Made by a program: the position numbers and the translations under genes. Below, piece by piece: positions 10,181 to 19,835 of a stretch of DNA of 64,000 nucleotides. Under the pieces are notes generated by a model that saw only the letters and a program-made list of their open reading frames with translations, was not told the origin of the DNA and searched no databases. This DNA comes from Capronia americana. Its lineage: Eukaryota > Ascomycota > Eurotiomycetes > Chaetothyriales > Herpotrichiellaceae. The DNA is taken from NCBI GenBank assembly GCA_016110215.1, contig JADWQD010000010.1, positions 1,302,001 through 1,366,000 of the forward strand, read 5' to 3'. Within the stretch, counting starts at the first letter, position 1. The number at the start of each line of letters is the position of its first letter.

Positions 10181-12542
10181 CTATGCATCCAACTTCAACT
10201 TCTCCAGCAACCGATCGATCTTGCCCAGCAGGATCTGGTAATCCACCGCCATGGCTGCGAATTCGTCGCCGGCCAATTCGCCGTCGAGGGTGCGGACGGC
10301 CCCCGACGCGAGCAGGGATTGGATGGATTGCTGGTCTGGATTGGGAGCGGGGGGTGGGTCGAGAACTGTAGAAGATGCTGAGGCAGCGGAGGGGGCGGAA
10401 GCGGATCCGCCGCTTGAGGTTGAGGTCGGCGTCGCCGTCGCCGTAGAGGTCGAGGCGGCGGACATGTCGACGCCTTCGTCCTCGTGAGGGTGTCTTGGTT
10501 CGCGCTCGGAACCCCAACGGGGCAGCGATGGTGGCGGGCTCGCATGCCCCTCCTCTGCACCATTCTTCGGCCGGTCCTGAGACTGAGACTGCGCGACCGC
10601 TTCCGCCATGGCGGCCTCCTCGTCCATGACATCCTCGAGCCCAGAATCCTCGAACCGGAGTCGAAACCGCTCGCTGAGATAATACCGAATATCATCTAGC
10701 AATTCGATGCTGTCGGTTTCTTCTCTGCGGGTGATCCGCTCGGCGCTCTCTTTGACCAGCTCCGCGAACTCGGGTGTGTCGATGAAGAATTCCAAACGAT
10801 ACGCGATATACCGGGCGGCGAATTCTTCGAGGCGCTGGACCCGCGTGAGCCAGGCCGCGCGGAGAATTTCGTAGATGTCTATTTCGTCGTCGTCGTCGTC
10901 TGCGGTTTGGGAGTCGCTGAGACCACTCAGTGTCGAGTTGGGCTGTGGTTGCGGTTGCGATCTGGATCCATTCTCGGAGTCCCTGATTTCCGGCGACAAG
11001 GCCGTGGAGGCGGGCACCGCAACTGCGCTCCCATTGCCCAAGGAACTAATCACCAATGCGGCCTTGGCCTTGACCTTCTCTAGAAACAGCATGTCCGCCG
11101 CGAAAAGCACGTCCACGGCAACGTCTAGTCCAAAGTCTGCTTTCTCGGTATACAAGTACGTCAGAATAATCTCGAGCACAGTGGGCGAGCAGTCTATCGA
11201 GACGATCTGGAGGTGTGGCGTCGCTTGGGCTTCTAGGAAGGACGACGAGAACATTGTGTTGAAATATTCCGAGCGCATGAGCATGGCCTTGTGGGTGGGG
11301 TAGATTTTCGAGCGGCGCGGTTTGCGTGTGCGGGAGGGCGAGCGCGACCGGCCTGAGTGAGAAACGGGAATGCCAAGGGCGTTGGTGGAGGATTGTTGTT
11401 GGGGTGCTTTATTTGTTGCTTCGGGTACGTCCCCATCATCCCCGGCTTCTTCTTCGTCCTCGTCGGCGCGGAGGAGGATGTCTGCGAAGATGCCGTTGTC
11501 ACGGTCCCATTTGATGTCGTCGGCCCGTGAAGTTTCAATGTCAATGGCGTGTTTCAGTACGTTATTGCGGAACCATTGTTCCAGTTGATCGCGGCCCCTT
11601 TGTACGTCATCTTGGCGTCGTTGTCGTGCCAGTCGACGGTCGTTGCCGTCGAGGATCAATTGCGATAGATTTTGGAGTTCCAGATGCTTGCTGATTCGGT
11701 CCAGGCCGGCCAGAATTTCCGAGTCGGTGAAACCGGTGCCTGGGCCGCCCCCGAGATCTCGTGGGACCTCTCCAAGATATAAGTGCTTCAAAGCGATGGC
11801 GAGCGATTGCGGTGGGATTGTAGGTGCTGGTTTCCAGACTTTGGTTTCGGGTGCTTGAGCGAGTTTGGTCCGGAAGTATGGTGATCGGGCTGAGAGGATG
11901 AATTTGTGCAGGTGGAATGATTCGCTAGTGGTGGTGACCGTGATGTCGTATGTCTTGGGATGCTCTCTAGTCAGCAATGAGATAAGATGTGACGCCAATG
12001 GCTGTAGGGGGTCCGTGGTTTTTGAGTAGTCGTATTGTAATAGTAAGTTTCGTATTCGGTCGTTCAATGCATTATATAGACATCTACGACCAAGTTAGTA
12101 CTTCGTACCTTGCCATTGAAGTTGACCTGAGCGGTACCTTTCGCCTTGAAATGTATCACGCTCGCATAGTGCGCCAGATTCAAGCAATAACTGTACAACT
12201 TCATAATGTCCACACAAGCTAGCCTTCCTGAAGTCAGCAGACGCTTCACCGACAAGTATGGCTGGGTGGCGACTGGCAACGTCCACGACCCTGAGAACAA
12301 AGACATACCAGAATCAAAGGCGTGTAATCGTACTGGTCCTTTGCATTAATATTCGTGCCCTCCTGAATCATCTCCTGACAGATCTTAAGGTCACCTCGTC
12401 TGCACGCATCGCATAATTTCTGGAAGTTGACACTGAAATCGAGGGGATTGTCTTCCTTCAGGATCCCCTCTTCGATCAATCTCCTCTCGTCAAACAAGTT
12501 GCGCTCGAGTTGGTCTTTGCGGAGGAGTCCATTGGCAGTCAT
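10181..12542 (-). CDS. Ankyrin repeat and double BTB/POZ protein (ABTB1-like)
   Basis: Exons, in order of transcription, are 12542-12309, 12223-12138 and 12083-10181, giving 740 residues. Ankyrin repeats occupy about residues 40-110 (FQKLCDACRRGDLKICQEMI, then DYTPLIL joined to ASLCGHYEVVQLLLESGA), followed by the family junction GERCLYNALNDRIRNLL. A first BTB domain starts near residue 150 (KTYDITVTTTSESFHLHKFI) and a second near 365-450 (YPTHKAMLMRSEYFNTMF... LEIILTYLYTEK). The C-terminal third is acidic, then Ser/Thr/Pro-rich. By family analogy it is a substrate adaptor for a cullin-3 ubiquitin ligase; that role is inferred. The first intron must end at an AAG acceptor (12224) to keep the conserved repeat; the CAG four bases upstream would give an immediate stop. 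Intron 2 has a perfect TACTAAC branch site. Confidence 0.88.
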
Positions 12543-12899
12543 CGTATCAACTCTGAAGGGGAAGGGAAGTAGAACCCAGTGGCAACGGCAGGCCGTGGAG
12601 GAAAAGAGGAAAAGAGGAACGGAAGAAGTTCAATCGTTCGTCATATCGACGCATCTTCGGCGTTAAGATTAGATTAGATCCAATCAACGTGAATCGCCCT
12701 AGCGCAATTGCTCGCCTCCCCCAGCCCACATTCAGCCTCGCTTTGAATTTTGGCAAGGCTGTGCCCAAATTTCACTCGACCCTGGTCTACCAACAGCGTA
12801 TTTCGTCCTAGAGCCACCCCAACCCTCACCCTCTCACCCGAACCAGAGAGAGGTGCGCACCACCGCGATTTTACCTACAGCGACTTTCACTCGCCCAGC
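12543..12899. promoter_or_regulatory. Divergent promoter, ankyrin-BTB gene / eIF3f
   Basis: A 357-bp shared promoter. Contains one GACGCAT heptamer at 12648-12654, also seen in three other promoters of the window. The eIF3f side is C-rich. No TATA box seen. Confidence 0.5.
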
Positions 12900-14028
12900 A
12901 TGGCTGAACAAGATGGCTTCCTCCACCTCAGCCGCCCTCTGGGTCCCGCCGCAGTCGGCGCACAACCCACCACAGCGCCTCTTCGAGTCGTGATCCAACC
13001 GCAAGTACGTTCAGTTCAGGGGGAAAGAAAATACACCTCTGCAGCACGTCGCCTGATGCTGATACTGAAGCTAACAATACCACTGCCTACAGGCTCTCTT
13101 CTCGATTCTCGACCACTGTCTCCGCCGCCCTCCAGACCAACAACGTGTCATCGGCACCTTACTAGGCACGAGGTCCGATGCAGATGAATCCCAGGTGGTG
13201 GTGCACTCATCTTTCGCCGTCTCGCACACCGAAACAACCGATCAGGTCGAAGTCGATATGGAATATCAGAAGGCCATGCTCGCTCTTCACCTGCGCGCAA
13301 ACCCCAAGGAAGTGCTGGTCGGATGGTATGCGACGAGTTCGGAACTGAACACCTTTTCCGCCTTGATCCAGAACCACTACAGCAGTCAGGGAGAGGGAAC
13401 GTTTCCATATCCAGCCGTGCATATCACGGTGTCGAGTCAGCCAGGCCAGGACGTCGAGGTCAGGACGTATATTTCATCCCCCGTGGGTGTTAGTCCCGAA
13501 CGGGCAGCCGATTCCGCGGCCTTTATTCCCATTCCTTACACGGTGAATTACAGCGAGGCGGACCGCGCGGGCCTGCAGGCCGTGGAATCTGCGAAGGACA
13601 GTGAGAGCAGAACCGCGACAGTCTTCACCGAAATCGAGAATCTCGAGAAGTCACTTGAAGATACGCTGGGCATGCTGGATCGGGTCGCCAAGTACGTGGA
13701 GAATGTCATTGAGGAGGAGACGGAGCCGTCTACGGCGTTGGGGCAGTTCCTGCTCAATACCCTGGCTCTGGCGCCGAAGGTCGACCCCGCGGAGATTGAG
13801 AAGGACTTCAACAACCACATCCAGGACGTGCTTACCGTCTCGTACCTCGCCAATATGATCCGAACACAGATGGATCTGTCGAACAGGTTAGCAACCGCAC
13901 AATTGACCATGGGTGTTGGGGAAGGTGGACAACAAAGTGACAACAAGGAAGGGCGGGGCGACCGAAGACAGAATAGACAAGGTGGACAACAGAGACAAAA
14001 CAGGGCAGAGAGTTTCTCGGTGGCCTAA
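12900..14028 (+). CDS. Translation initiation factor eIF3 subunit F
   Basis: Exons 12900-13004 and 13093-14028 give 346 residues. eIF3f is an MPN-domain subunit of the eIF3 complex, which loads initiator tRNA and mRNA onto the 40S ribosome. The MPN domain spans about residues 27-160: VVIQPQALFSILDHCLRR, then VIGTLLGTRSDADESQV, SFAVSHTE, and VGWYATSSEL. It lacks the JAMM metalloprotease signature, as expected for MPN- subunits. The C-terminal helical half (ALGQFLLNTLALAPKVDP, DVLTVSYLANMIRTQMDLSN) is the eIF3f signature. The last 40 residues are Gln/Arg/Gly-rich and low in complexity. The 88-bp intron is phase 0 directly before ALFSIL. Confidence 0.95.
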
Positions 14029-14771
14029 ATCTGGAGAAATGTGCGGCGCGAGCAGCGATCTCCATTCTGGCGGCTATGGAAAATTGTCTTGAGCTATCGG
14101 CGGCAATGTTCACCGGACGTGTCAGAAGTGGTGCGGAGCCTGGCTCCAGAAGCGAATGGCCTTTTGCCGATTCGAAGTGGTGAACGAGATGCTCAAAATC
14201 GAGCGATGCTCATCTCGAAGCTCATGGCGGTTGCTCTGCTACGGAAATGAGCTGGGACATGCCATGCTCCAAGGAAGAGGCTCAAAAGTATTCATGCAGG
14301 CTGGAATATGCTTGCACAGATAGATCCCCAGTCAAATCTGGGTTCATGAATGAGCCAGTAACGGCCCTGTGATTCTTCGGTCTGGCTTGTCGCTTGACGT
14401 TCTCGTGGGGCGGTTGAGCAATGCGAACCGATGCTTCCCACACGTAAAGGACGCCCCGGTGATCTCAGTTCTGGGCTGCTGCCAGATGGACAGACACAGC
14501 GTTGGCCTTCGACTCAGGTGGGTGGCGACGAAGACCACCACTCCAATCCGAGCTCCCAGAGGGAGACTATGTAGGAGACAAGGTCCAACCGTCGGTGCTG
14601 TCGCGGCAGGCGAAGCGCGAGGAATGCCAAGTTCATACTGCAAGCGAAGCATGGATGAGGGTCAGACTATCATCCCCCTTCTCGCCCATTTTGAGATGGA
14701 CTTGGTTCCCAAAGTCAAGTCCTGCTTCGGGCTTCAGAAGAGGGATGATCTTCCCTTCAATGTGCCCTCCT
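14029..14771. other. Intergenic, convergent 3' ends
   Basis: Lies between the stops of eIF3f and TAF13. Open frames here overlap the TAF13 3' end in other frames and show no domain. Nothing supported. Confidence 0.6.
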
Positions 14772-15431
14772 TCAGCCCAGATCACTTCTCGCCCTCTTTG
14801 TCGCCCTCTCGTCACCATCGTCGTCGCTCCGGGCCCCGGGGGTCTTTTCCTTCCCGGCTGCATTGAGCGTACCACCGCCCTCGGCCTCATCTCTGTCCCT
14901 CTTCCTCCGCCGACCTCTACCCCTGCCCTTCCCCTTGCCCGTGCCTTCCTCGCCCACAACCTCTCCAAGATTGACGAGATCGCCGACCGCCAACTTGGTC
15001 CCCTCCCGCCCTTCATTGGTATCGAAAAGCTTCTTCTTGTTGTCGATGTCCCGCTTCTTCTTGAACATCTCCTGGACTCTGCCCAGCTTGATCGAATCGC
15101 GCCGCAGCACGAATTCAAAGTCGGAGAGTTTGAGTTTCGCCCGCCCGGAGTACGTAGCGATGGAGACGGCGTCGTGGCACGTCTCGATGATGAAGTCCGT
15201 GAGCATTTCGTCCAGCACGCGTAACGTTTCGGGAAAGGGTTGTGTAAACGGTGTGGGCGGGTGGGTTGTGTTGGGCGTATTTGGTCCGGAGAGGTACTGA
15301 CGGGAGGACGAACCCAGCGGGTTTGCGATGTCCGGGTGGGTGGGTGCGCCGTAGGCGTAGAGGAGGGAAGAGAGTTCGGGCCCAAAGTTCAGGTTGCCCT
15401 TGTGCCGGCCGGCGCGGGCGCGGGGTTCCAT
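14772..15431 (-). CDS. TAF13: TFIID subunit TAF13
   Basis: A 219-residue intronless gene. TAF13 pairs with TAF11 through a histone fold in the general transcription factor TFIID. The fold covers about residues 20-125: LNFGPELSSLLYAYGAP, a fungal insertion of about 35 residues, then LRVLDEMLTDFIIETCHDAV, then KLKLSDFEFVLRRDSIKLGR. After it come VQEMFKKKRDIDNKKKLFD and a lysine/arginine-rich C-terminal extension (GKGRGRGRRRKRDRDE) likely acting as nuclear localisation signal. I chose the ATG at 15431 because the upstream in-frame extension is unlike the family. Shares its promoter with KSH1. Confidence 0.93.
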   Translation of the reverse strand: MEPRARAGRHKGNLNFGPELSSLLYAYGAPTHPDIANPLGSSSRQYLSGPNTPNTTHPPTPFTQPFPETLRVLDEMLTDFIIETCHDAVSIATYSGRAKLKLSDFEFVLRRDSIKLGRVQEMFKKKRDIDNKKKLFDTNEGREGTKLAVGDLVNLGEVVGEEGTGKGKGRGRGRRRKRDRDEAEGGGTLNAAGKEKTPGARSDDDGDERATKRARSDLG

Positions 15432-16025
15432 TATGGCGGATGGAGAGCGGGCGAGGAAAGGGAAGAGATGGAGATGGAGATGGTGTGTTGTTTTGAGCAG
15501 GTTGATCGAAGACCGTCTCAATCAAGAAACGTACGAGTAGACGAGAAGCAGATGGAGAGAGACTAAACCAGACGCATACTCAGTATGAGGCGCGCCTGAC
15601 GCATCTGACGTGAAGGAATAGTCGAACAGTGTCCTCTTAAAGTGACATCTCAACCAAGAGTGATGTGACAGCGCAGCGCAGTGAAGCGGTTCGGTGCATC
15701 ACACAGATCAACAGCAATTAATGACGGAAGAATCAAGGCTGAGCCAGGCGTGAAATCTGGGGGACGCCAAGCAGAAAACGGCCGCCTGGCGAACTCTCCG
15801 CTCGTGGCTCCGGAGCAACTCTCATCAAACCACGTTTCAACATTCGCTTTCTGGAATCTGTCTACACCTGACGAGTACAGTAAATCAGACTCAAAATACT
15901 TCAATACCCTGCACCTCAAATCTCCCGCCCTCCACTCGCCCGTTCGCTCAGGGTTCGCCTCACGTTCATCTTCTCATGCCTTGATCTGTTAACGTTTGGT
16001 GGACCGGAAAGCAAGTGCGGCCAAG
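15432..16025. promoter_or_regulatory. Divergent promoter TAF13 / KSH1
   Basis: Contains two GACGCAT heptamers (15571-15577 and 15598-15604), the second followed at once by TGACG, and a GGCGCGCC block between them. The KSH1 side near 15905-15950 is C/T-rich. Confidence 0.5.
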
Positions 16026-16697
16026 ATGGTATGTTATTCCTCTGTCTACTTTTTTTCACCGCAAGCAAAGAGGAGCAGCAAGGATCTCGAGACCCCACGC
16101 AGAGGCCGAAGCATACAGACCCATGTTATTCAGTTCCAGGCTCTCGTCACTAACTCGCGCGCTCTCGGAATCACAGACGGCGATCTTCAACTTCCAGTCT
16201 CTCCTCCTTGTCATCATCCTGCTCATCTGCACGTCGACGTACGTGCACTCGATGGCGCCTTCACTCATGGACCGGAATAAAGACGGGTAAGTCCTCCATC
16301 TGGCGAACGGGGCCTGTCTCCGAGTTCTGCGCGCGCCTGCGTACAGACTTTTGTTCGAAATGTCCGAATTGCCGCTAGGATGTGTGCTAATCATGCTGGG
16401 TCATGAGCAGCGCGTTGGGGGTGTTTTGGAAGTGCGCACGCATAGGGGAACGGCTCAGTCCGTATGTCAGTATTATCTGTATTGCTATGGCGGTAAGTGT
16501 TGACCACCCCCATGTGCTGCCCCCTGACATGGCGATCCGCATTCCCAAAGGTAGCAGTGTAATGGCGCTTGAACGTCTATATCCAATATGCCGAGCTGGC
16601 AACATGGGCTGGGAACATGGGCTGTACTGGGGTAACTTGCTACTTGTTTCCTGGACTAACGAGAAGGACGCAGTGCTCGATCATGCTGGGCTACTAG
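16026..16697 (+). CDS. KSH1: Protein kish (KSH1/TMEM167 family)
   Basis: Exons 16026-16028, 16177-16286, 16411-16492 and 16674-16697 give 72 residues, the same length as yeast Ksh1, a small Golgi membrane protein of the early secretory pathway. The product starts MTAIFNFQSLLLVIILLICT, continues STYVHSMAPSLMDRNKDGALG and VFWKCARIGERLSPYVS, and ends CIAMACSIMLGY. Two hydrophobic segments flank the conserved FWKCARIGER loop. The first coding exon is only the ATG, followed by a 148-bp intron with a CTAAC branch site. The last exon codes just seven residues and a stop; I chose its acceptor because it follows a consensus CTAAC and completes the normal C-terminus. With three introns in a 219-nt reading frame, automatic callers could easily miss it. 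Confidence 0.93.
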
Positions 16698-17138
16698 GAC
16701 TACACTCCCGACGGCCCCCGAATGACGGTCGCATCAATAAACTCGTTATTTCCAATATACATGTACGGTGTATTCACAGCTCGGAATGCACTACCGAGAC
16801 AACGACCAGAAGGCCCCCTCCAACGATCCGTCCACGCCATGCCATGTTGCATCGAGTCGTGTTTCGTCTCCTGGAGAATCTTTGGCCCTGGACATGATTC
16901 CGGTCCTCTCTCTCCTACATATACAGCGCGATGTCCCACCCTGCCCAATACTACTCGAAGCTCCAAACGCCTGGCTATGAATCGGAAGAGTATAACGGCG
17001 GGGAAGATGCCGTCGCAGCATGGGTATCGGCCTGTCTTTATCTCCAGAGTCTGGGGCTCACAATGAATGAAACTTTTATCCATGCATCCTGCTCATACTC
17101 CGCCGCCGCCCAAAAAGACGCTCTCAATTCAAGTTTCC
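16698..17138. other. Intergenic, convergent 3' ends
   Basis: 3' UTRs of KSH1 and the 898-residue orphan gene. Several overlapping open frames on both strands have no recognisable protein features. Confidence 0.55.
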
Positions 17139-19835
17139 TTATATGCCGCGGTCCGCAAAAGGAAAGACCAAATCCGTCTTGCGTCTCGACCTAATCTGCC
17201 TCCCCGCAAACTGCTGCACCTGCTGCATCTGCTCCTTCTCGCGAAACACAAGTTGACCCTGCCTCGCCTCGATGACCGGCTCTTTCGGCGCGCCTAGAAA
17301 TTCTCCAAACGTCATGGCGATCTTCTCCGTCTGGACCTGGGGACCTCCTGGTGCTTCGAAGTCGATGTCCAGCTGTACGACCGTGGTGATTAGTGCTTCT
17401 TCCGGGTAGCGGGGCACTTCTTGATGAGGATTGCCGAATCTCTTTTTGCGTTCGGCGCACTGATACAGCAGGAGCTTACCCATCAGTTCCTTTTTCGATG
17501 GTCTCGTCCTAGACGGTAATATTCGGGTCGCTGCTAGACGGTTGGCGGGCTCCGTCATGCCGAGTGAACGATCAATACCAAATAAGTTGCGAAATCTGTC
17601 GGGTCGTCGCCAGAGTGGGTCGACATGGGTCGGAGGAAGTGGCTGGATATCATCACCCTCCATCTCTTCTTCCTCGTCCTGGGAATCAGATTCGAACAAG
17701 ACACCCATGGCTTTCAATCTCTCAATCGCTCGCCCATCGTCTTCGTTGAAACCAGCTGTCTCCTCAACCTCCATCATTGCGTAAGAAGCACTGCCAGAAT
17801 CAGAGGGCGTCTTAGCGGGCGTCGTTAGCGGGGAAAGGCTCCAGCTCGTACGTGTCCGTGGCCCGAGGATCGCGGGCAACCGAGTGTCTGGGGCGCTCTC
17901 GTTAGGTGCGACAGTGGTGCTGGGTTCTGCTGATGCAGAATACTCCGGACAGTCCTCCATTAAGAAATCGAGGTCGCTATCTGGCAACTCGCCGGCCATA
18001 TTTTCTATGTCTTGTAGCCGGGTGGCCAGCGTCTGACCGCTTGTCCCAGTGGGATGGTTGTCCCGCATGTCCTCGTCTGCAGCCTCGAAGACTGCCCTCT
18101 GCTCATTGGGTATGAACGTAGATGGCTCTCTGGGCCCGGAGTCATCGACAGACAATTCCGAATCTAACGGGTCTGCAGAACCGTCCATTCCACGATCCAG
18201 GTGTTTCTTCACGCCCAGATCACGTTTCCGGCGTCCTTGACGAAGATTGGCAATGGCAGCTTCCCGCGTATTGAGAGATCTTCTCTGTCGCTTGTTCACG
18301 ACGAACATGATATCTTCTTTGGCTGGTGGCTTACGAGGATTGGCATCTGCTCTCTTCTGGGCTGATGCATCTGATGTGGCATAACCTTGGTCATTGCTTT
18401 GAACATCTAGCAGCGGTAGGCCTGGCATAGGCGCATCTGAAGTATGGTCTGGGGTTGTGGATTGTGGTCGCATCGTGATGTAGGAAGCGTCATGTGGTCC
18501 ATTGTTGGGAGCTCTATCGTCGGCGGGCTTACGACAGTCCGGAATGTCTGAGCAGTGTTTGCAGCGGCCCCCTGAATTGCGAAGCGTACGGTTGCACGAC
18601 TCACATTTCTTCAACGCCGCTGATTGAGAGGTCAGGATAGGAGATCTCAAATTGCGGGTGTCCGAATTCTCAGTCTCGGTAGACGCAATAGATGTTACTT
18701 TCGCTTCCGAGATCCGTTTCTCGCGTTGCACAGCGTGCTTTCCGGGGATGACTTCTGTTTTACTTCCTGTCGATAGTGGGCGGCACTGCAAACCGCCTCG
18801 CCTAGCAGTTCGGTTGCCCCTCCTGTGAGCCGGTGGTCGCCCTGGTGTATGATCTATAGACGCATCGTCTGCAGGCTTTGTTGATTCTTGCATGATGGCA
18901 ATATCAGCGAGGGGCGAGGCGGCGCGATTTGTAAGCGAATGTCGTAGCTGGGATGGTTGAGTCGTAGCTTTGTCTGTGGTCGACTGGGGAGTTTCAGTGG
19001 AATCTCGCCATAAACCCTCCGTATTCGTCGGTAACGGGCTAGAAGGGGATGCTTGGTCACCAACATCACACATGCGTGAGTCCCTAGCTTGCTCCTCATC
19101 GCAGTGGTCGTGACATGACTCTGCTAACGGAGCATTAGTGTAGGGGCGTATGCCATGCGGGCGGAAGTGGTGTTCGTCAACAGCCTCCAAGCGAGGACAC
19201 ATAGGCTTATTAAGAGAGTTCCTCCCTTGATGCTCAGGTGGGGTCATTGCAATTTGATCTGTTCCACCTATGCCCGCTTGGAGCGTCAAGGGGGTGCTGA
19301 CTTCCAGACTTAATTTTGCAGCAACAGGCCTCACAGCCTTGCGCTCATTGGAAACAGCCTCTTCGCCAGGGCTTATCCCTCTAGCTTCCCGCGCACTTTC
19401 AGCGACGGTTGCTCCCTCTAGTCTTCCCCTGGGCTGATTTTCTTCATGCTTCCAGGACCCATTGCGCTTTCTTGGAATTGAGTTGTATAAGTAGCGTTCG
19501 TACTTTTCATCTTTAGTCACAGCCTTTGTATTGTCGATAGCCCAGGTCAGGTCCTGACAGTGTGGAGAGTATGGTCGGCGATTACTAGACACGGGGAGTC
19601 TTCCATTTCTCATGAGTCCGTCAATATTAAGAGGCTGAGACAGTCTGTAATATTCGAATCGTTCCGGACGAAGTTGCACAGGATCCCTGAAAGAATCTGC
19701 TCGTCGTGGAGGTTCACCGATGTTTTCCAGCATTGCACGGGGTGCCGATGGCGGTTGTCTATCAAAGACTTTTGACTGAGATGGAGGCGAATAGTCCGCG
19801 TGACTTGTGTTCTCAGAGCCACCCGTAGTGGCCAT
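17139..19835 (-). CDS. Uncharacterised fungal protein with CxxC-x10-CxxC knuckle
   Basis: An intronless 898-residue frame that I do not recognise. Most is polar and probably disordered. Around residue 410 is CESCNRTLRNSGGRCKHC, a compact four-cysteine knuckle able to bind one zinc. A basic block near residue 515 (NKRQRRSLNTREAAIANL, then RQGRRKRDLGVKK) looks conserved and could bind nucleic acid or act as nuclear signal. Acidic patches (LDFLMEDCPEY, DSQDEEEEMEGDD) follow. The C-terminal 170 residues appear folded (NLFGIDRSLGMTEPANRL, KKELMGKLLLYQCAERKK, VVQLDIDFEAPGGPQV, QQVQQFAGRQIRSRRKT). The first true ATG is at 19835. A nuclear protein is my inference; no function is assigned. Confidence 0.8.
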   Translation of the reverse strand: MATTGGSENTSHADYSPPSQSKVFDRQPPSAPRAMLENIGEPPRRADSFRDPVQLRPERFEYYRLSQPLNIDGLMRNGRLPVSSNRRPYSPHCQDLTWAIDNTKAVTKDEKYERYLYNSIPRKRNGSWKHEENQPRGRLEGATVAESAREARGISPGEEAVSNERKAVRPVAAKLSLEVSTPLTLQAGIGGTDQIAMTPPEHQGRNSLNKPMCPRLEAVDEHHFRPHGIRPYTNAPLAESCHDHCDEEQARDSRMCDVGDQASPSSPLPTNTEGLWRDSTETPQSTTDKATTQPSQLRHSLTNRAASPLADIAIMQESTKPADDASIDHTPGRPPAHRRGNRTARRGGLQCRPLSTGSKTEVIPGKHAVQREKRISEAKVTSIASTETENSDTRNLRSPILTSQSAALKKCESCNRTLRNSGGRCKHCSDIPDCRKPADDRAPNNGPHDASYITMRPQSTTPDHTSDAPMPGLPLLDVQSNDQGYATSDASAQKRADANPRKPPAKEDIMFVVNKRQRRSLNTREAAIANLRQGRRKRDLGVKKHLDRGMDGSADPLDSELSVDDSGPREPSTFIPNEQRAVFEAADEDMRDNHPTGTSGQTLATRLQDIENMAGELPDSDLDFLMEDCPEYSASAEPSTTVAPNESAPDTRLPAILGPRTRTSWSLSPLTTPAKTPSDSGSASYAMMEVEETAGFNEDDGRAIERLKAMGVLFESDSQDEEEEMEGDDIQPLPPTHVDPLWRRPDRFRNLFGIDRSLGMTEPANRLAATRILPSRTRPSKKELMGKLLLYQCAERKKRFGNPHQEVPRYPEEALITTVVQLDIDFEAPGGPQVQTEKIAMTFGEFLGAPKEPVIEARQGQLVFREKEQMQQVQQFAGRQIRSRRKTDLVFPFADRGI

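Noticed and set aside
10183..10699. Plus-strand and alternative minus-strand frames over the end of the ankyrin-BTB gene
   Set aside because: Shadow frames of a high-GC coding exon; the minus frame with BTB motifs is the real one.
15948..15960. GGTTCG resembling a tRNA B box
   Set aside because: The following bases do not complete GGTTCGANNC, and no A box or acceptor stem can be drawn around it.
16493..16897. Read-through of KSH1 exon 3 into a 164-residue product
   Set aside because: The family is about 72 residues; a consensus donor, CTAAC branch site and CAG acceptor give the normal short C-terminus.
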